A stretch of 64,000 nt of DNA from Actinomycetes bacterium (lineage in GTDB: Bacteria; Actinomycetota; Acidimicrobiia; Acidimicrobiales; Palsa-688). The translations under genes and the position numbers were made by a program. Positions 1-7,800 of this stretch are shown here, in pieces. The stretch spans positions 9,080 through 73,079 of the forward strand of contig JAKBBA010000016.1 of assembly GCA_021808665.1 (NCBI GenBank), given 5' to 3'. The notes beneath the pieces were generated by a model. That model did no database searches, was not told the origin of the DNA, and saw only the letters and a list, made by a program, of their open reading frames with translations. Numbering within the stretch: position 1 is the stretch's first letter; each line of letters opens with the position of its first letter.

Positions 1-243
1 AAGGCTCTGCGAGATCAGGCTCGTCGCAGGCTTATGCTCGGCGTCGAGCACGCTCTCGTCGCCTTCGGCGAGGACTTGGCCGGCCTTGTCACTGGCACGA
101 TCGAGCGCTGGGACGGGGCTCAAGCGTCCGAAAGGCTCGAGCTGCTGCTCGGTCCCGACTTGCAGTACATCCGGATCAACGGAACGGTGATAGGTGCTCT
201 CGCCGGCTTGGCGCTGCACGCCGTAAGCCTTCTGATCCGGTGA
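1..243 (+). CDS. DUF445 family protein, C-terminal fragment
   Basis: The reading frame is open from base 1 and ends with TGA at 241-243, so only the last 80 codons are in the window. The visible end (GPDLQYIRINGTVIGALAGL, then a hydrophobic run) matches the way DUF445 (YheB/YjiN-like) membrane proteins finish: a conserved D-L-Q-x-I-R-I-N-G-T segment followed by a last transmembrane helix. The function of DUF445 proteins is not established. The gene is followed directly by a strong hairpin. The family call rests on the tail only, because most of the protein lies outside. Confidence 0.75.
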   Translation, partial: KALRDQARRRLMLGVEHALVAFGEDLAGLVTGTIERWDGAQASERLELLLGPDLQYIRINGTVIGALAGLALHAVSLLIR

Positions 244-246
244 TAT

Positions 247-272
247 CCGCCGCCCGCTTGCACGGGCGGCGG
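247..272 (+). terminator. Terminator-like hairpin after the DUF445 gene
   Basis: A perfect 10-bp inverted repeat (CCGCCGCCCG / CGGGCGGCGG) with a 6-nt loop starts four bases after the stop codon. There is no T tract after it, so it may be a U-less terminator or a 3'-end stabiliser. It could also serve yceI, which converges on it from the right. Confidence 0.55.
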
Positions 273-337
273 ACTTAGGAATACCCGGAGGAGCTCAGCC
301 TGGCGTTGCCAAGCGTCGAGTTTCCGCCGGAGCCGGC

Positions 338-886
338 TTAGGCCTCTTTGACAGCCGAAACCTCGAACTCGAGTGTCACCTTGTCGCTTACGAGAATCCC
401 GCCCGCCTCCAAGGGGGCGTTCCATGTGATGCCCCAGTCTTTACGGCTCACCTCCGTACGCCCTTCCAAACCTACGCGGGTGTTACCCCAGGGGTCCTTC
501 ACCGGGCCGCTGAGCTCAACCTCGAAGTCGATCGACTTGGTGACGCCCTTGATGGTCAAGTCGCCGACGACCTGGTAGGTGTCACCGCCGGCCTTCGTGA
601 TCGAAGTGCTCGCGAAAGTGATCTTCGGGTAGGTGTCCATGTCGAAGAAGTCGTTGCCGCGCAGGTGGTTGTCCCTGTCAGCGTTGCGGGTGTCGATGCT
701 CTTGGCGTCGATCTCGAGCTCAATCTTCGACGCCGACGGGTTGTCGGCGTCGAAGAAGCCGCTGCCCTTCACGTCGTTGAAGGACCCTCTGACCTTCGTG
801 ACCATAGCGTGGCGGGCCACGAAACCAACCCGCGAGTGAGTCGGGTCGAGGTTGTACTTTCCGGTGAGCTCGGAGGCTTCAGGCAT
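338..886 (-). CDS. YceI family protein (isoprenoid-binding lipocalin-like)
   Basis: The 182 residues cover one YceI domain from end to end: an N-terminal Y-N-L-D-P-T-H-S-R-V-G-F strand, a central G-N-D-F-F-D-M-D-T-Y-P-K-I-T-F segment and a late W-G-I-T-W-N motif. YceI proteins form a beta-barrel that binds polyisoprenoids or similar amphiphiles. There is no signal peptide, so this copy should be cytoplasmic, unlike E. coli YceI. The ATG at 884-886 has a good Shine-Dalgarno (AAGGAG) nine bases upstream. The gene is divergent from the SRPBCC-epimerase gene; the 200-bp gap between them holds a perfect palindrome at 1010-1027. In other actinobacteria such genes often sit near MarR regulators, but none is seen here. 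Confidence 0.9.
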   Translation of the reverse strand: MPEASELTGKYNLDPTHSRVGFVARHAMVTKVRGSFNDVKGSGFFDADNPSASKIELEIDAKSIDTRNADRDNHLRGNDFFDMDTYPKITFASTSITKAGGDTYQVVGDLTIKGVTKSIDFEVELSGPVKDPWGNTRVGLEGRTEVSRKDWGITWNAPLEAGGILVSDKVTLEFEVSAVKEA

Positions 887-1009
887 GTTGGGTTTCTCCT
901 TGTAGTTTTTGGAACTGCTCTTAGGTTCTGAGGATGCGAGGACTACGTCTCGGCCGTCTCCGCGTCAGTACGCGATCGGCGCCCAGAGCGTCAGCCCTTC
1001 GGAACAACC

Positions 1010-1027
1010 TAGTTGCTAGCGCAACTA
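1010..1027. promoter_or_regulatory. Inverted repeat, possible MarR-type operator
   Basis: TAGTTGC-TAGC-GCAACTA is a perfect 7-4-7 palindrome between the divergent yceI and SRPBCC-epimerase genes. Its TTGC-n4-GCAA core resembles MarR-family operators. It lies 48 bp upstream of the -10-like box of the right-hand gene and 123 bp from the yceI start. No regulator gene is visible in the window. Confidence 0.5.
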
Positions 1028-1074
1028 TTCCCGTCCTCGGTCTATGGGTATTCCCGGTAGGGCCAAAAGTTGCT

Positions 1075-1080
1075 TAGGTT
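1075..1080 (+). promoter_or_regulatory. -10-like box of a leaderless gene
   Basis: TAGGTT lies six bases before the GTG start at 1087, with no Shine-Dalgarno in between. This spacing would put the transcription start on the start codon. Confidence 0.45.
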
Positions 1081-1086
1081 GAAGAC

Positions 1087-2424
1087 GTGGTCTACCAGCA
1101 CACCGCTACGTTCGACGCCCCGATAGACGAAGTCTTCGCCTGGCACGCCAGGCCCGGGGCCATCAGAAGGCTCGTACCACCGTGGCAGCCAGTGAAAGTC
1201 GCTAAGGAGGCCGGATCGCTTCGAGACGGAACGGCTGTGCTCACCATGGTGGGCGGGCTGCCGTGGCGAGCTGAGCACCAATCTTCCGGCTACGTCGAAG
1301 GACGGCAGTTCACCGACGTCCTGACGACGCCGGTGCTGGCCCAGCTCGCAAGCTGGCGCCACGTACACCGCTTCGCGGAGGCACCCGGCGAGCGAACCGT
1401 GATAACGGACGAGGTTCATACGCGGGTACCCGACGGCTTCATCGCAGAGATGTTCGCCTATCGCACGAGGCAGCTGTCCGGCGACCTCGCTGCTCACCGG
1501 CGCTTCCCCTCCCCCTTGGGGGACCGCCTGACAGTCGCCGTCACCGGCTCCTCGGGACTTGTCGGGTCGGCTCTGACCGCGCTGCTCAGCACCGGCGGAC
1601 ACCGGGTCATACGCCTGGTCAGAAGCCACCCCTCCCAACAGGACCGCTTGTGGCGTCCCGAGGACCCGGCACCGGATCTGCTGGACGGGGTGGACGCAGT
1701 GGTGCACCTCGCCGGGGCTTCCATCGCCGGAAGGTTCAGTGCCGGCCACAAGAAGGCGGTCCGCGACAGCAGAGTCTCCCCTACCCGCCTACTCGCCGAG
1801 GTAGCAGCGCGACGTGGCGTGAAGGCCTTCGTGTCGGCGTCAGCTATAGGAATATACGGCTACGACCGCGGCGACGAAGAGCTCGTCGAAACCTCGGAGC
1901 GAGGCGAAGGCTTCCTGGCTGACGTCGTCGAAGAGTGGGAATCCTCAGCTGACATCGCCTCCGACGGAGGTGCCCGGGTGGTCAAAGTCCGCACCGGAAT
2001 AGTCCAGTCGCCTGACGGTGGGGCGCTCGGCCTGCTGCGCCCACTCTTCGCCGCCGGGCTCGGAGGCCGCCTGGGCAACGGACGTCAGTGGACGGCGTGG
2101 GTGGGCCTCGACGACATGGTCGACATCTACCTTCGCGGCATCGTCGATACCAGTCTTTCCGGCCCCGTCAACGCTGTAGCACCCCAGCCGTTACGCAACG
2201 CCGATTACACCCGGACGTTGGCCAAAGTTCTTCACCGCCCGGCTGTCATACCCGTCCCCGCATTCGGCCCACAGCTGTTGCTCGGCGCGGAGGGGGCACG
2301 AGAAGTGGCTGGAGCAAACCAGAGGGTGCTACCAGAGAAACTCTCGGCCGTCGGCCACCCGTTTCGCTACCCTGACCTGGAAGCATGCCTAAGACACTGC
2401 CTCGGACGTTCAGGTAAAGATTGA
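1087..2424 (+). CDS. SRPBCC domain / TIGR01777 family epimerase fusion
   Basis: This is a two-domain protein of 445 residues. Residues 1-145 form an SRPBCC (START-like ligand-binding) domain beginning H-T-A-T-F-D-A-P-I-D-E-V-F-A-W-H. Residues 150-445 form a short-chain NAD(P)-dependent epimerase-like domain with the Rossmann glycine motif TGSSGLVGSAL, a V-V-H-L-A-G-A-S-I strand and the C-terminal DUF1731 tail typical of the TIGR01777 (YfcH/SULA-like) family. The substrate is unknown for the family; the fused SRPBCC domain could deliver a hydrophobic ligand. The GTG start follows a -10-like box by six bases, which suggests leaderless translation. Confidence 0.88.
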   Translation: MVYQHTATFDAPIDEVFAWHARPGAIRRLVPPWQPVKVAKEAGSLRDGTAVLTMVGGLPWRAEHQSSGYVEGRQFTDVLTTPVLAQLASWRHVHRFAEAPGERTVITDEVHTRVPDGFIAEMFAYRTRQLSGDLAAHRRFPSPLGDRLTVAVTGSSGLVGSALTALLSTGGHRVIRLVRSHPSQQDRLWRPEDPAPDLLDGVDAVVHLAGASIAGRFSAGHKKAVRDSRVSPTRLLAEVAARRGVKAFVSASAIGIYGYDRGDEELVETSERGEGFLADVVEEWESSADIASDGGARVVKVRTGIVQSPDGGALGLLRPLFAAGLGGRLGNGRQWTAWVGLDDMVDIYLRGIVDTSLSGPVNAVAPQPLRNADYTRTLAKVLHRPAVIPVPAFGPQLLLGAEGAREVAGANQRVLPEKLSAVGHPFRYPDLEACLRHCLGRSGKD

Positions 2425-2470
2425 CGGCGCTTCGGGGAGCTCCGTGCTGTGGCCGGCGACTGCGGCTTGC

Positions 2471-3247
2471 CTAGCTGACAGCCTCTGCGAGACGCTTTAT
2501 CAACGCTCTGGCGTCGTACTTGCGCTCGAAGGGTCCCCAGTACATCGAAGTTCTGGCGCCCCTGCGAAATCCAGCCGCGTCGCCGAGGATCCGGCGAAAG
2601 TGATGTGGAACAAGCCTGGCGGCGGCGTCGGCGGCTTCTGACTTCGAAACCACCTGACCGGTGAGCGAACCAACTGCGAGACGCGCCGCCTGCAGCACTA
2701 GTGGGGTCACCTCGGTGCGCATGACCATGGACTGGCTGGCCGCTCGGTCGGCCAGGCTGATCAGCTTCTCGGTGCACCAGGAGCGAAAATCCGCCTCGGA
2801 GTAGTACACCACCGGCCAGTCTGGGCCCAGAAGTGGCACTGCCTCGTCTCGTAAAAGCGCCCGCGTCAGGGGGGTGTCGAGATCGTCGGCTCCGCTTGCG
2901 GTGACCGTTGAGAGCTTCGAGCCCGACGTCGGGACAAGCCCGTCGGCGACCTCGCCCCAAGTTGTATACCACACAGCTGCGTCACGGTGCGCGTGACGGA
3001 GCATCTTCTGGGCACGCCGACAGCTTGCAGCGGACCCGGCGTCGACCGGCCCGTCGGCCACCACGACCAGATCGACGTTGGAGAAGCGTTCACTGAAGTC
3101 GTCCAAGGCGAGACCCCCGACCAGATAGACGGCGGCGACGCTACCCGTCAGAGCCTTCTGTACAGAGTCGACGTACCCCCGGAGCCGGCTGTCGAGAGCA
3201 TCGGAGATCACGCCCCAGTATGTCGCGCCTGCTTCCCGAGGCGGCAA
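2471..3247 (-). CDS. Nucleotidyltransferase-like protein with degenerate active site
   Basis: The 258-residue protein resembles aminoglycoside adenylyltransferase-type nucleotidyltransferases: a GG-x-A-L-x-D-F loop at residues 44-51, then S-N-V-D-L-V-V-V at 56-63, and a helical C-terminal half. In active enzymes the second motif is normally S-D-x-D; here the first metal-binding aspartate is Asn57 while Asp59 remains. Activity may therefore be altered or lost. It starts with TTG at 3247; a GTG at 3211 is an alternative start with a CATACT box just before it. It is convergent with the epimerase gene and divergent from the acyl-CoA dehydrogenase. A resistance role should not be assumed. Confidence 0.65.
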   Translation of the reverse strand: MPPREAGATYWGVISDALDSRLRGYVDSVQKALTGSVAAVYLVGGLALDDFSERFSNVDLVVVADGPVDAGSAASCRRAQKMLRHAHRDAAVWYTTWGEVADGLVPTSGSKLSTVTASGADDLDTPLTRALLRDEAVPLLGPDWPVVYYSEADFRSWCTEKLISLADRAASQSMVMRTEVTPLVLQAARLAVGSLTGQVVSKSEAADAAARLVPHHFRRILGDAAGFRRGARTSMYWGPFERKYDARALIKRLAEAVS

Positions 3248-3350
3248 GCGAAGCGTCAGACAGCGAGCTAAGCCACACCCGGCGAGCGCTGCCAGCGCCC
3301 TCCCAGCTAGAGTATTAGTTGAACGTAAAACTTTCGGAGGGAGAAAGCCA

Positions 3351-4649
3351 GTGTCATGGGACTTCGAGACAGACGCCGAATATCAGGAGCTCCTCGACTG
3401 GGTCGATCAGTTCGTAGCGCACGAAGTGGAGCCACTCGACCTAGTGCTGGGAAACCCCTACGACAAGTCGGACAAACGGGCCAACGCCATCGTCCGACCG
3501 CTCCAACAAGCGGTCAGAGACAAGGGACTGTGGGCCTGCCACCTCGGCCCGGAGTTGGGAGGGAAAGGCTACGGGCAGGTCAAGCTTGCCCTCCTAAACG
3601 AGATCCTCGGCCGGAGCAGGTGGGCGCCGTCCGTGTTTGGATGCCAAGCGCCGGACTCGGGTAACGCTGAGATCCTCGCCCATTACGGCTCTCAATCCCA
3701 GAAGGACCGCTACCTCCAACCACTCTTGGACGGAGAGATCTCCTCGTGCTACTCGATGACCGAACCACACGCCGGAGCGGACCCGACGCTGTTTGTGACC
3801 CGGGCGCAGCGCGACGGCGACGAGTGGGTCATCAACGGCGAAAAGTGGTTCTCGTCAAACGCCCGGTTCTCGAGTTTCCTGATCGTCATGGCTGTCACCA
3901 ACCCCGATGTCAGCGCCTACAACGGCATGTCTATGTTCATCGTTCCGGCTGATGCTCCAGGAGTGGAGCTCGTCCGCAACGTCGGTGTCGGCGGCGAAAG
4001 CGCCCACGAAGGGACGCACGCCTACATGCGCTACCGGGACGTCCGGGTACCGGCCGATCACCTCCTCGGCGACGAAGGCGGGGCTTTCGTTATAGCCCAG
4101 ACGAGGTTGGGAGGCGGACGAATCCACCACGCCATGCGGACGATCGCTCAGGTCAAGAAGGCTTTCGACATGATGTGCGAGCGGGCCGTTTCACGCACCA
4201 CTCGCTACGGTCCTCTTGCCTCGCTGCAGATGACACAGGAACGTATCGCCGACAGCTGGATCGAAATAGAGCAGTTCCGTCTGCTGGTCCTTCGCACAGC
4301 CTGGTTGATCGACAAGCACCATGACTACAAGCGGGTCCGCAAGGACATCGCAGCGGTGAAGGTGGCGATGCCCAAGGTGTTCCACGACGTGGCTCAAAGA
4401 GCGATGCACCTCCACGGTGCGCTGGGAGTCTCCAGCGAGATGCCTTTCGCTGCGATGCTCACGTCTGCCGAGGCGCTGGCGATAGCCGACGGGCCCACGG
4501 AAGTGCACAAGATCACGCTGGCTAACCAGCTAATGAAAGACTACAAGCCCGCCCAAGGACTGTGGCCTTCAGGGCATTTGCCAACCCGCAGAGAACAGGC
4601 GCTAGAGCGTTACGCCGACCTCCTCGAACACGAGGTAGCTCAGCTTTAG
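3351..4649 (+). CDS. Acyl-CoA dehydrogenase
   Basis: The 432-residue FAD enzyme is of the acyl-CoA dehydrogenase family, which forms a trans-2,3 double bond in acyl-CoA thioesters and passes electrons to ETF. Visible hallmarks are the N-terminal helical domain, the FAD/substrate segment S-M-T-E-P-H-A-G-A-D-P-T (about residues 135-147), W-V-I-N-G-E-K-W-F-S at about 160, and the C-terminal H-G-A-L-G-V and A-D-G-P-T-E-V-H motifs. The last resembles the long-chain/ACAD10-11 type. The GTG start at 3351 has GGAGGG about eight bases upstream. It stands alone, with no beta-oxidation partner nearby, and converges on the UPF0182 gene with six bases between stops. Confidence 0.92.
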   Translation: MSWDFETDAEYQELLDWVDQFVAHEVEPLDLVLGNPYDKSDKRANAIVRPLQQAVRDKGLWACHLGPELGGKGYGQVKLALLNEILGRSRWAPSVFGCQAPDSGNAEILAHYGSQSQKDRYLQPLLDGEISSCYSMTEPHAGADPTLFVTRAQRDGDEWVINGEKWFSSNARFSSFLIVMAVTNPDVSAYNGMSMFIVPADAPGVELVRNVGVGGESAHEGTHAYMRYRDVRVPADHLLGDEGGAFVIAQTRLGGGRIHHAMRTIAQVKKAFDMMCERAVSRTTRYGPLASLQMTQERIADSWIEIEQFRLLVLRTAWLIDKHHDYKRVRKDIAAVKVAMPKVFHDVAQRAMHLHGALGVSSEMPFAAMLTSAEALAIADGPTEVHKITLANQLMKDYKPAQGLWPSGHLPTRREQALERYADLLEHEVAQL

Positions 4650-4655
4650 ACGCTC

Positions 4656-7600
4656 TCAACCACCCGGCTTCGTCGTCGACGTAGAAGCCGACGCTGTAGT
4701 AGACGGGCTCGCCGGCGCGGTAGTCGTCGAGGTGGGCGACGACCCTGCCGCACTCGCTGGCAGCTGATTGGCCTGCTGGATTGCTAGCTTCGCCGCGTTG
4801 ACGTCGGACTGGTACAGGCCGAGGTTTCCTGCTTGGAGAGCAGCTTGAGCGTTGTCGAGGTCGGAGTTGGCCTGGGCCAGCAGTGACGAAAGGCTGCTGC
4901 CGGGCGCCGGAGCAGGCACAGTCGTCGCGGCACCCGGAACCGTGGTAGTAGTCGACGACCCTGACGGCGTGGTCGACGTCGACGGCGGAATAATGGTCGG
5001 GTTCTGGGCAGCGGCGGTGTTGCAGTAGTTGCTGAAAGGCTGGCTGCCGTCAGGATTAGAAATCTGACACAGTGCGGCGTCGACAGACGCATTCGAGCTG
5101 TGGTAAGCGGTGTTGTCGTAGACGACGACGACGTCGTCCAGCGTAGGGATGTGAGCCTGTGTGGACTCCACGAAGATCGGTTCGATGTAGAGCAGCGTGT
5201 TGTCTATCGGAACGATGTCGACCTCACCGAGCTCCACCTCAGAACCGTTCTGGTTGTACAAGGTGAGCTCCCGCGATATCGCAGCGTTGGACTTGATGGC
5301 GTTCGCTATAAGTCCCGGGCCGTCGATCGTCTCACCAGCGGGAAGCTGGTACAAGGTGAGCTGCCCGTATGTTCCAGGGTCGGACGATCCCATTATGAAG
5401 GCGGTCAGGTTCTGCGTGGAACCCGACGCGGAGATCGGAACGAACGGCGTTAGGAGCGAAAAGTTGACGCCCGTCTGCTTGGTGTCAGGCAGTGGCGCCT
5501 CGACATACTGAGGTTGCAGGCGGGCGATCGTCGTGGTGATCTGGCCGTTAGCGCCGATGATCGTCTGGCCCACAGGAGTCGAGTTGAGCGGGCCGCTCCC
5601 AGGGTCCGGAGACACAGCCCACGCTTGAGCCTGGCTGTAGAACGCGGCCGCGTTGGTCAGATGATACGTGCCGTACATGTTCGTCTGAACCTGGAAGAGG
5701 TTCTCCGGATAACGCCAGTGGGCGGTTATCCCGGGCACGAGCTGGTCAGCCTTCGAAACATTGGTGAAGAGGCCGGGGAAGATCCTCTCGTAGACCTTGA
5801 GAATCGGGTCTCCTGTTCCCATGTCGAAGAAGTACATCTGCCCGTTGTACGCGTTCACGACTACCTTCACCGAGTTGCGCACGTAGTTGAAATTGGTCTG
5901 AAGACCGCTGTTGAGCGGAAGGCCGTCGAGGTTCGCCTCTTGGGAGTACGGGTAGTTGTTGGTAGTCGTGTACGCGTTCAACACCCAGTACGTGCTGCCG
6001 CCGAGGACGACAGCATAGGGATTGGACCCGAACTGGAGGAACGGGGCCACCTTCTCGGCGCGCTGCACGACGTTGCGGTAGTAGAGAACTTTCGAGGCGG
6101 AGCTGATCTGACCGGACAAGATGAAGTTCGCGTCACCGAAGCGTAAAGCGAACGCAGCCCGACGGACGATGCTCCCAGCGTCGACACCGCCCGAGCCGGA
6201 ATAGTGGTTTGTCACCTGGGCGCCGGTCGTGCTCTCGTAGTCGAGCTCGGGCGTGCTGGTGTTGGCGATCACGTAACCGCCGTCGTTGGGGCTGTCGTCG
6301 AAGTAAACCTGCGAGCCTTTCTCGGTCAGCTGCAGGGTCGGGTCCGAAGCCGTGGCCGGTAGGCCCGACAGCACGAAGTTCGGGTTGCCAGAAGCCGTCA
6401 CCCCCGCCTGTCCTACGGGAACAGCCACGTCCCCGTAGCCGTGGGTGTACTCCAGATGCTGGTTCACGAACCCGGAAGGCACCTGGTTGTTCAGCTCACG
6501 CACCGAGGTGATCGTGGCGGTCTCCTGTTGGGATCCGTTCACGTTCAGCGCGTAACGGTCCAGGTAGAGAGCGTTGAAGGAGTAGTAAGAACGCAGTCCC
6601 TGAAGCTTGTCTATGGTGTTGACGAGGTTGACCGAAGGGTCGAGCAGTCGGGTGTTGGCTATCGTCTGGCGGTTTACCTGCGCCTGCGGTGAGCTTCCCT
6701 GGATTTCGGAGGTAGTCACCGTCGGGCTGTAGGCGTAGCCGCCGACCACGTTGACGTTGTTGATACCGTAGGCGGTGCGTGTCGCGTCGATGTTGCGCTG
6801 GATGTAGATCGACTCTTTGGTCAACTCCGACGGGTTGACGATCAGAGACTGGTAGACCGCCGGGTAGACCGTTCCGGCCAACAGTGACACGAGCGCCCAC
6901 AGGGCGACTCCGACGGTCGGGAGGACCCACCCTCGCTGGCGTATGTTCGCCAGCAGTAGCAGCGCAGCGATGACGGCGATGATCATCAGTAGGAACTTCG
7001 CTGGGGCCGAGGCGTGCACGCTCGTGGCGGTAGCACCGTTGACGATGTGTGATCGTGAAAGCACCAGCGAAAGGCGGTTGTAGTAGTAGGCGACTGCTTT
7101 GATGAGCGCTAGGACGCCGAGAAGCACCGAAAGGTGGGCTTTCACGGCAGGCTTCACCCGCTCGTAGCGCGCCTGGAGAACGATCCCGCCATTTAGGTAG
7201 TAGGACACGGCCGTCAGGATGATCAGCACGACCGTCGCGTCGAAAGCCCATCCGATCAGAAAGTTAATGAAGGGCAATTCGAAGACGTAAAAGGACACGT
7301 CTTTGTGGAATTGTGGATCGACCACCCCAAAACTGACCTGGTAGCGGAACATGTCCCAGTTCTTCCACTGCCGATCCGCGCCGACACCTCCCAAGACGGC
7401 GAAGGCGACTGCGGCTAAGACGCGCAACCGGCCGGCTCGGGAAGCAGAAAAGTTGCGGTACCTCGCAACTAGTTCAGTCACCGGCCCCATTTCGTCGGGA
7501 CGCGGCGCCAGGCGACCGGCGACAGTCAAGCTCGCAAGGATGAGCACGAAGAAGATAGCGATGAACACCACCGACAGGACGATCTCGGTAGCGATTATCG

Positions 7601-7778
7601 TCCGGAACACCGACGAGAAGTTGACCGAGTCAAACCACAAGTAGTCGGTCCACAGTATCGCCAGACCCCGCAAAGACAGCACTGCGACGATGACCAACAC
7701 CGCCGCTACGACCAGTGCTATGCGCACACGTCGAGAAGCGCGCGGGATCCTACGGCTGAAGTCTTGTGGGGTACGCAT
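4656..7778 (-). CDS. UPF0182 family large membrane protein
   Basis: At 1040 residues this matches the full length of UPF0182 (COG1615) proteins, which are common in actinobacteria and of unknown function. The first third contains about seven membrane segments (first at residues 20-45, last near 290-310). A large, presumably external, middle region follows with conserved S-I-Y-I-Q-R-N-I-D-A-T-R and W-R-Y-P-E-N-L-F-x-V-Q motifs. The last 90 residues are Ser/Thr/Pro/Ala-rich and low in complexity, as in a wall-spanning tail. It is the downstream gene of a minus-strand set with the DivIVA-like and YlbL-like genes. In mycobacteria a UPF0182 gene also neighbours a YlbL-like protease and a DUF2342 zincin, both present here. 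Confidence 0.93.
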   Translation of the reverse strand: MRTPQDFSRRIPRASRRVRIALVVAAVLVIVAVLSLRGLAILWTDYLWFDSVNFSSVFRTIIATEIVLSVVFIAIFFVLILASLTVAGRLAPRPDEMGPVTELVARYRNFSASRAGRLRVLAAVAFAVLGGVGADRQWKNWDMFRYQVSFGVVDPQFHKDVSFYVFELPFINFLIGWAFDATVVLIILTAVSYYLNGGIVLQARYERVKPAVKAHLSVLLGVLALIKAVAYYYNRLSLVLSRSHIVNGATATSVHASAPAKFLLMIIAVIAALLLLANIRQRGWVLPTVGVALWALVSLLAGTVYPAVYQSLIVNPSELTKESIYIQRNIDATRTAYGINNVNVVGGYAYSPTVTTSEIQGSSPQAQVNRQTIANTRLLDPSVNLVNTIDKLQGLRSYYSFNALYLDRYALNVNGSQQETATITSVRELNNQVPSGFVNQHLEYTHGYGDVAVPVGQAGVTASGNPNFVLSGLPATASDPTLQLTEKGSQVYFDDSPNDGGYVIANTSTPELDYESTTGAQVTNHYSGSGGVDAGSIVRRAAFALRFGDANFILSGQISSASKVLYYRNVVQRAEKVAPFLQFGSNPYAVVLGGSTYWVLNAYTTTNNYPYSQEANLDGLPLNSGLQTNFNYVRNSVKVVVNAYNGQMYFFDMGTGDPILKVYERIFPGLFTNVSKADQLVPGITAHWRYPENLFQVQTNMYGTYHLTNAAAFYSQAQAWAVSPDPGSGPLNSTPVGQTIIGANGQITTTIARLQPQYVEAPLPDTKQTGVNFSLLTPFVPISASGSTQNLTAFIMGSSDPGTYGQLTLYQLPAGETIDGPGLIANAIKSNAAISRELTLYNQNGSEVELGEVDIVPIDNTLLYIEPIFVESTQAHIPTLDDVVVVYDNTAYHSSNASVDAALCQISNPDGSQPFSNYCNTAAAQNPTIIPPSTSTTPSGSSTTTTVPGAATTVPAPAPGSSLSSLLAQANSDLDNAQAALQAGNLGLYQSDVNAAKLAIQQANQLPASAAGSSPTSTTTAPASPSTTASASTSTTKPGG

Positions 7779-7800
7779 CGGCGACGCCGAGCCTACAGGC

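Noticed and set aside
2367..2972. 201-codon minus-strand frame overlapping the nucleotidyltransferase gene
   Set aside because: Arg/Pro-rich composition without motifs, in the shadow of a frame with clear domain signals.
5514..6146. 210-codon plus-strand frame opposite the UPF0182 gene
   Set aside because: It is an antisense shadow of a well-supported gene; its composition shows no protein family.
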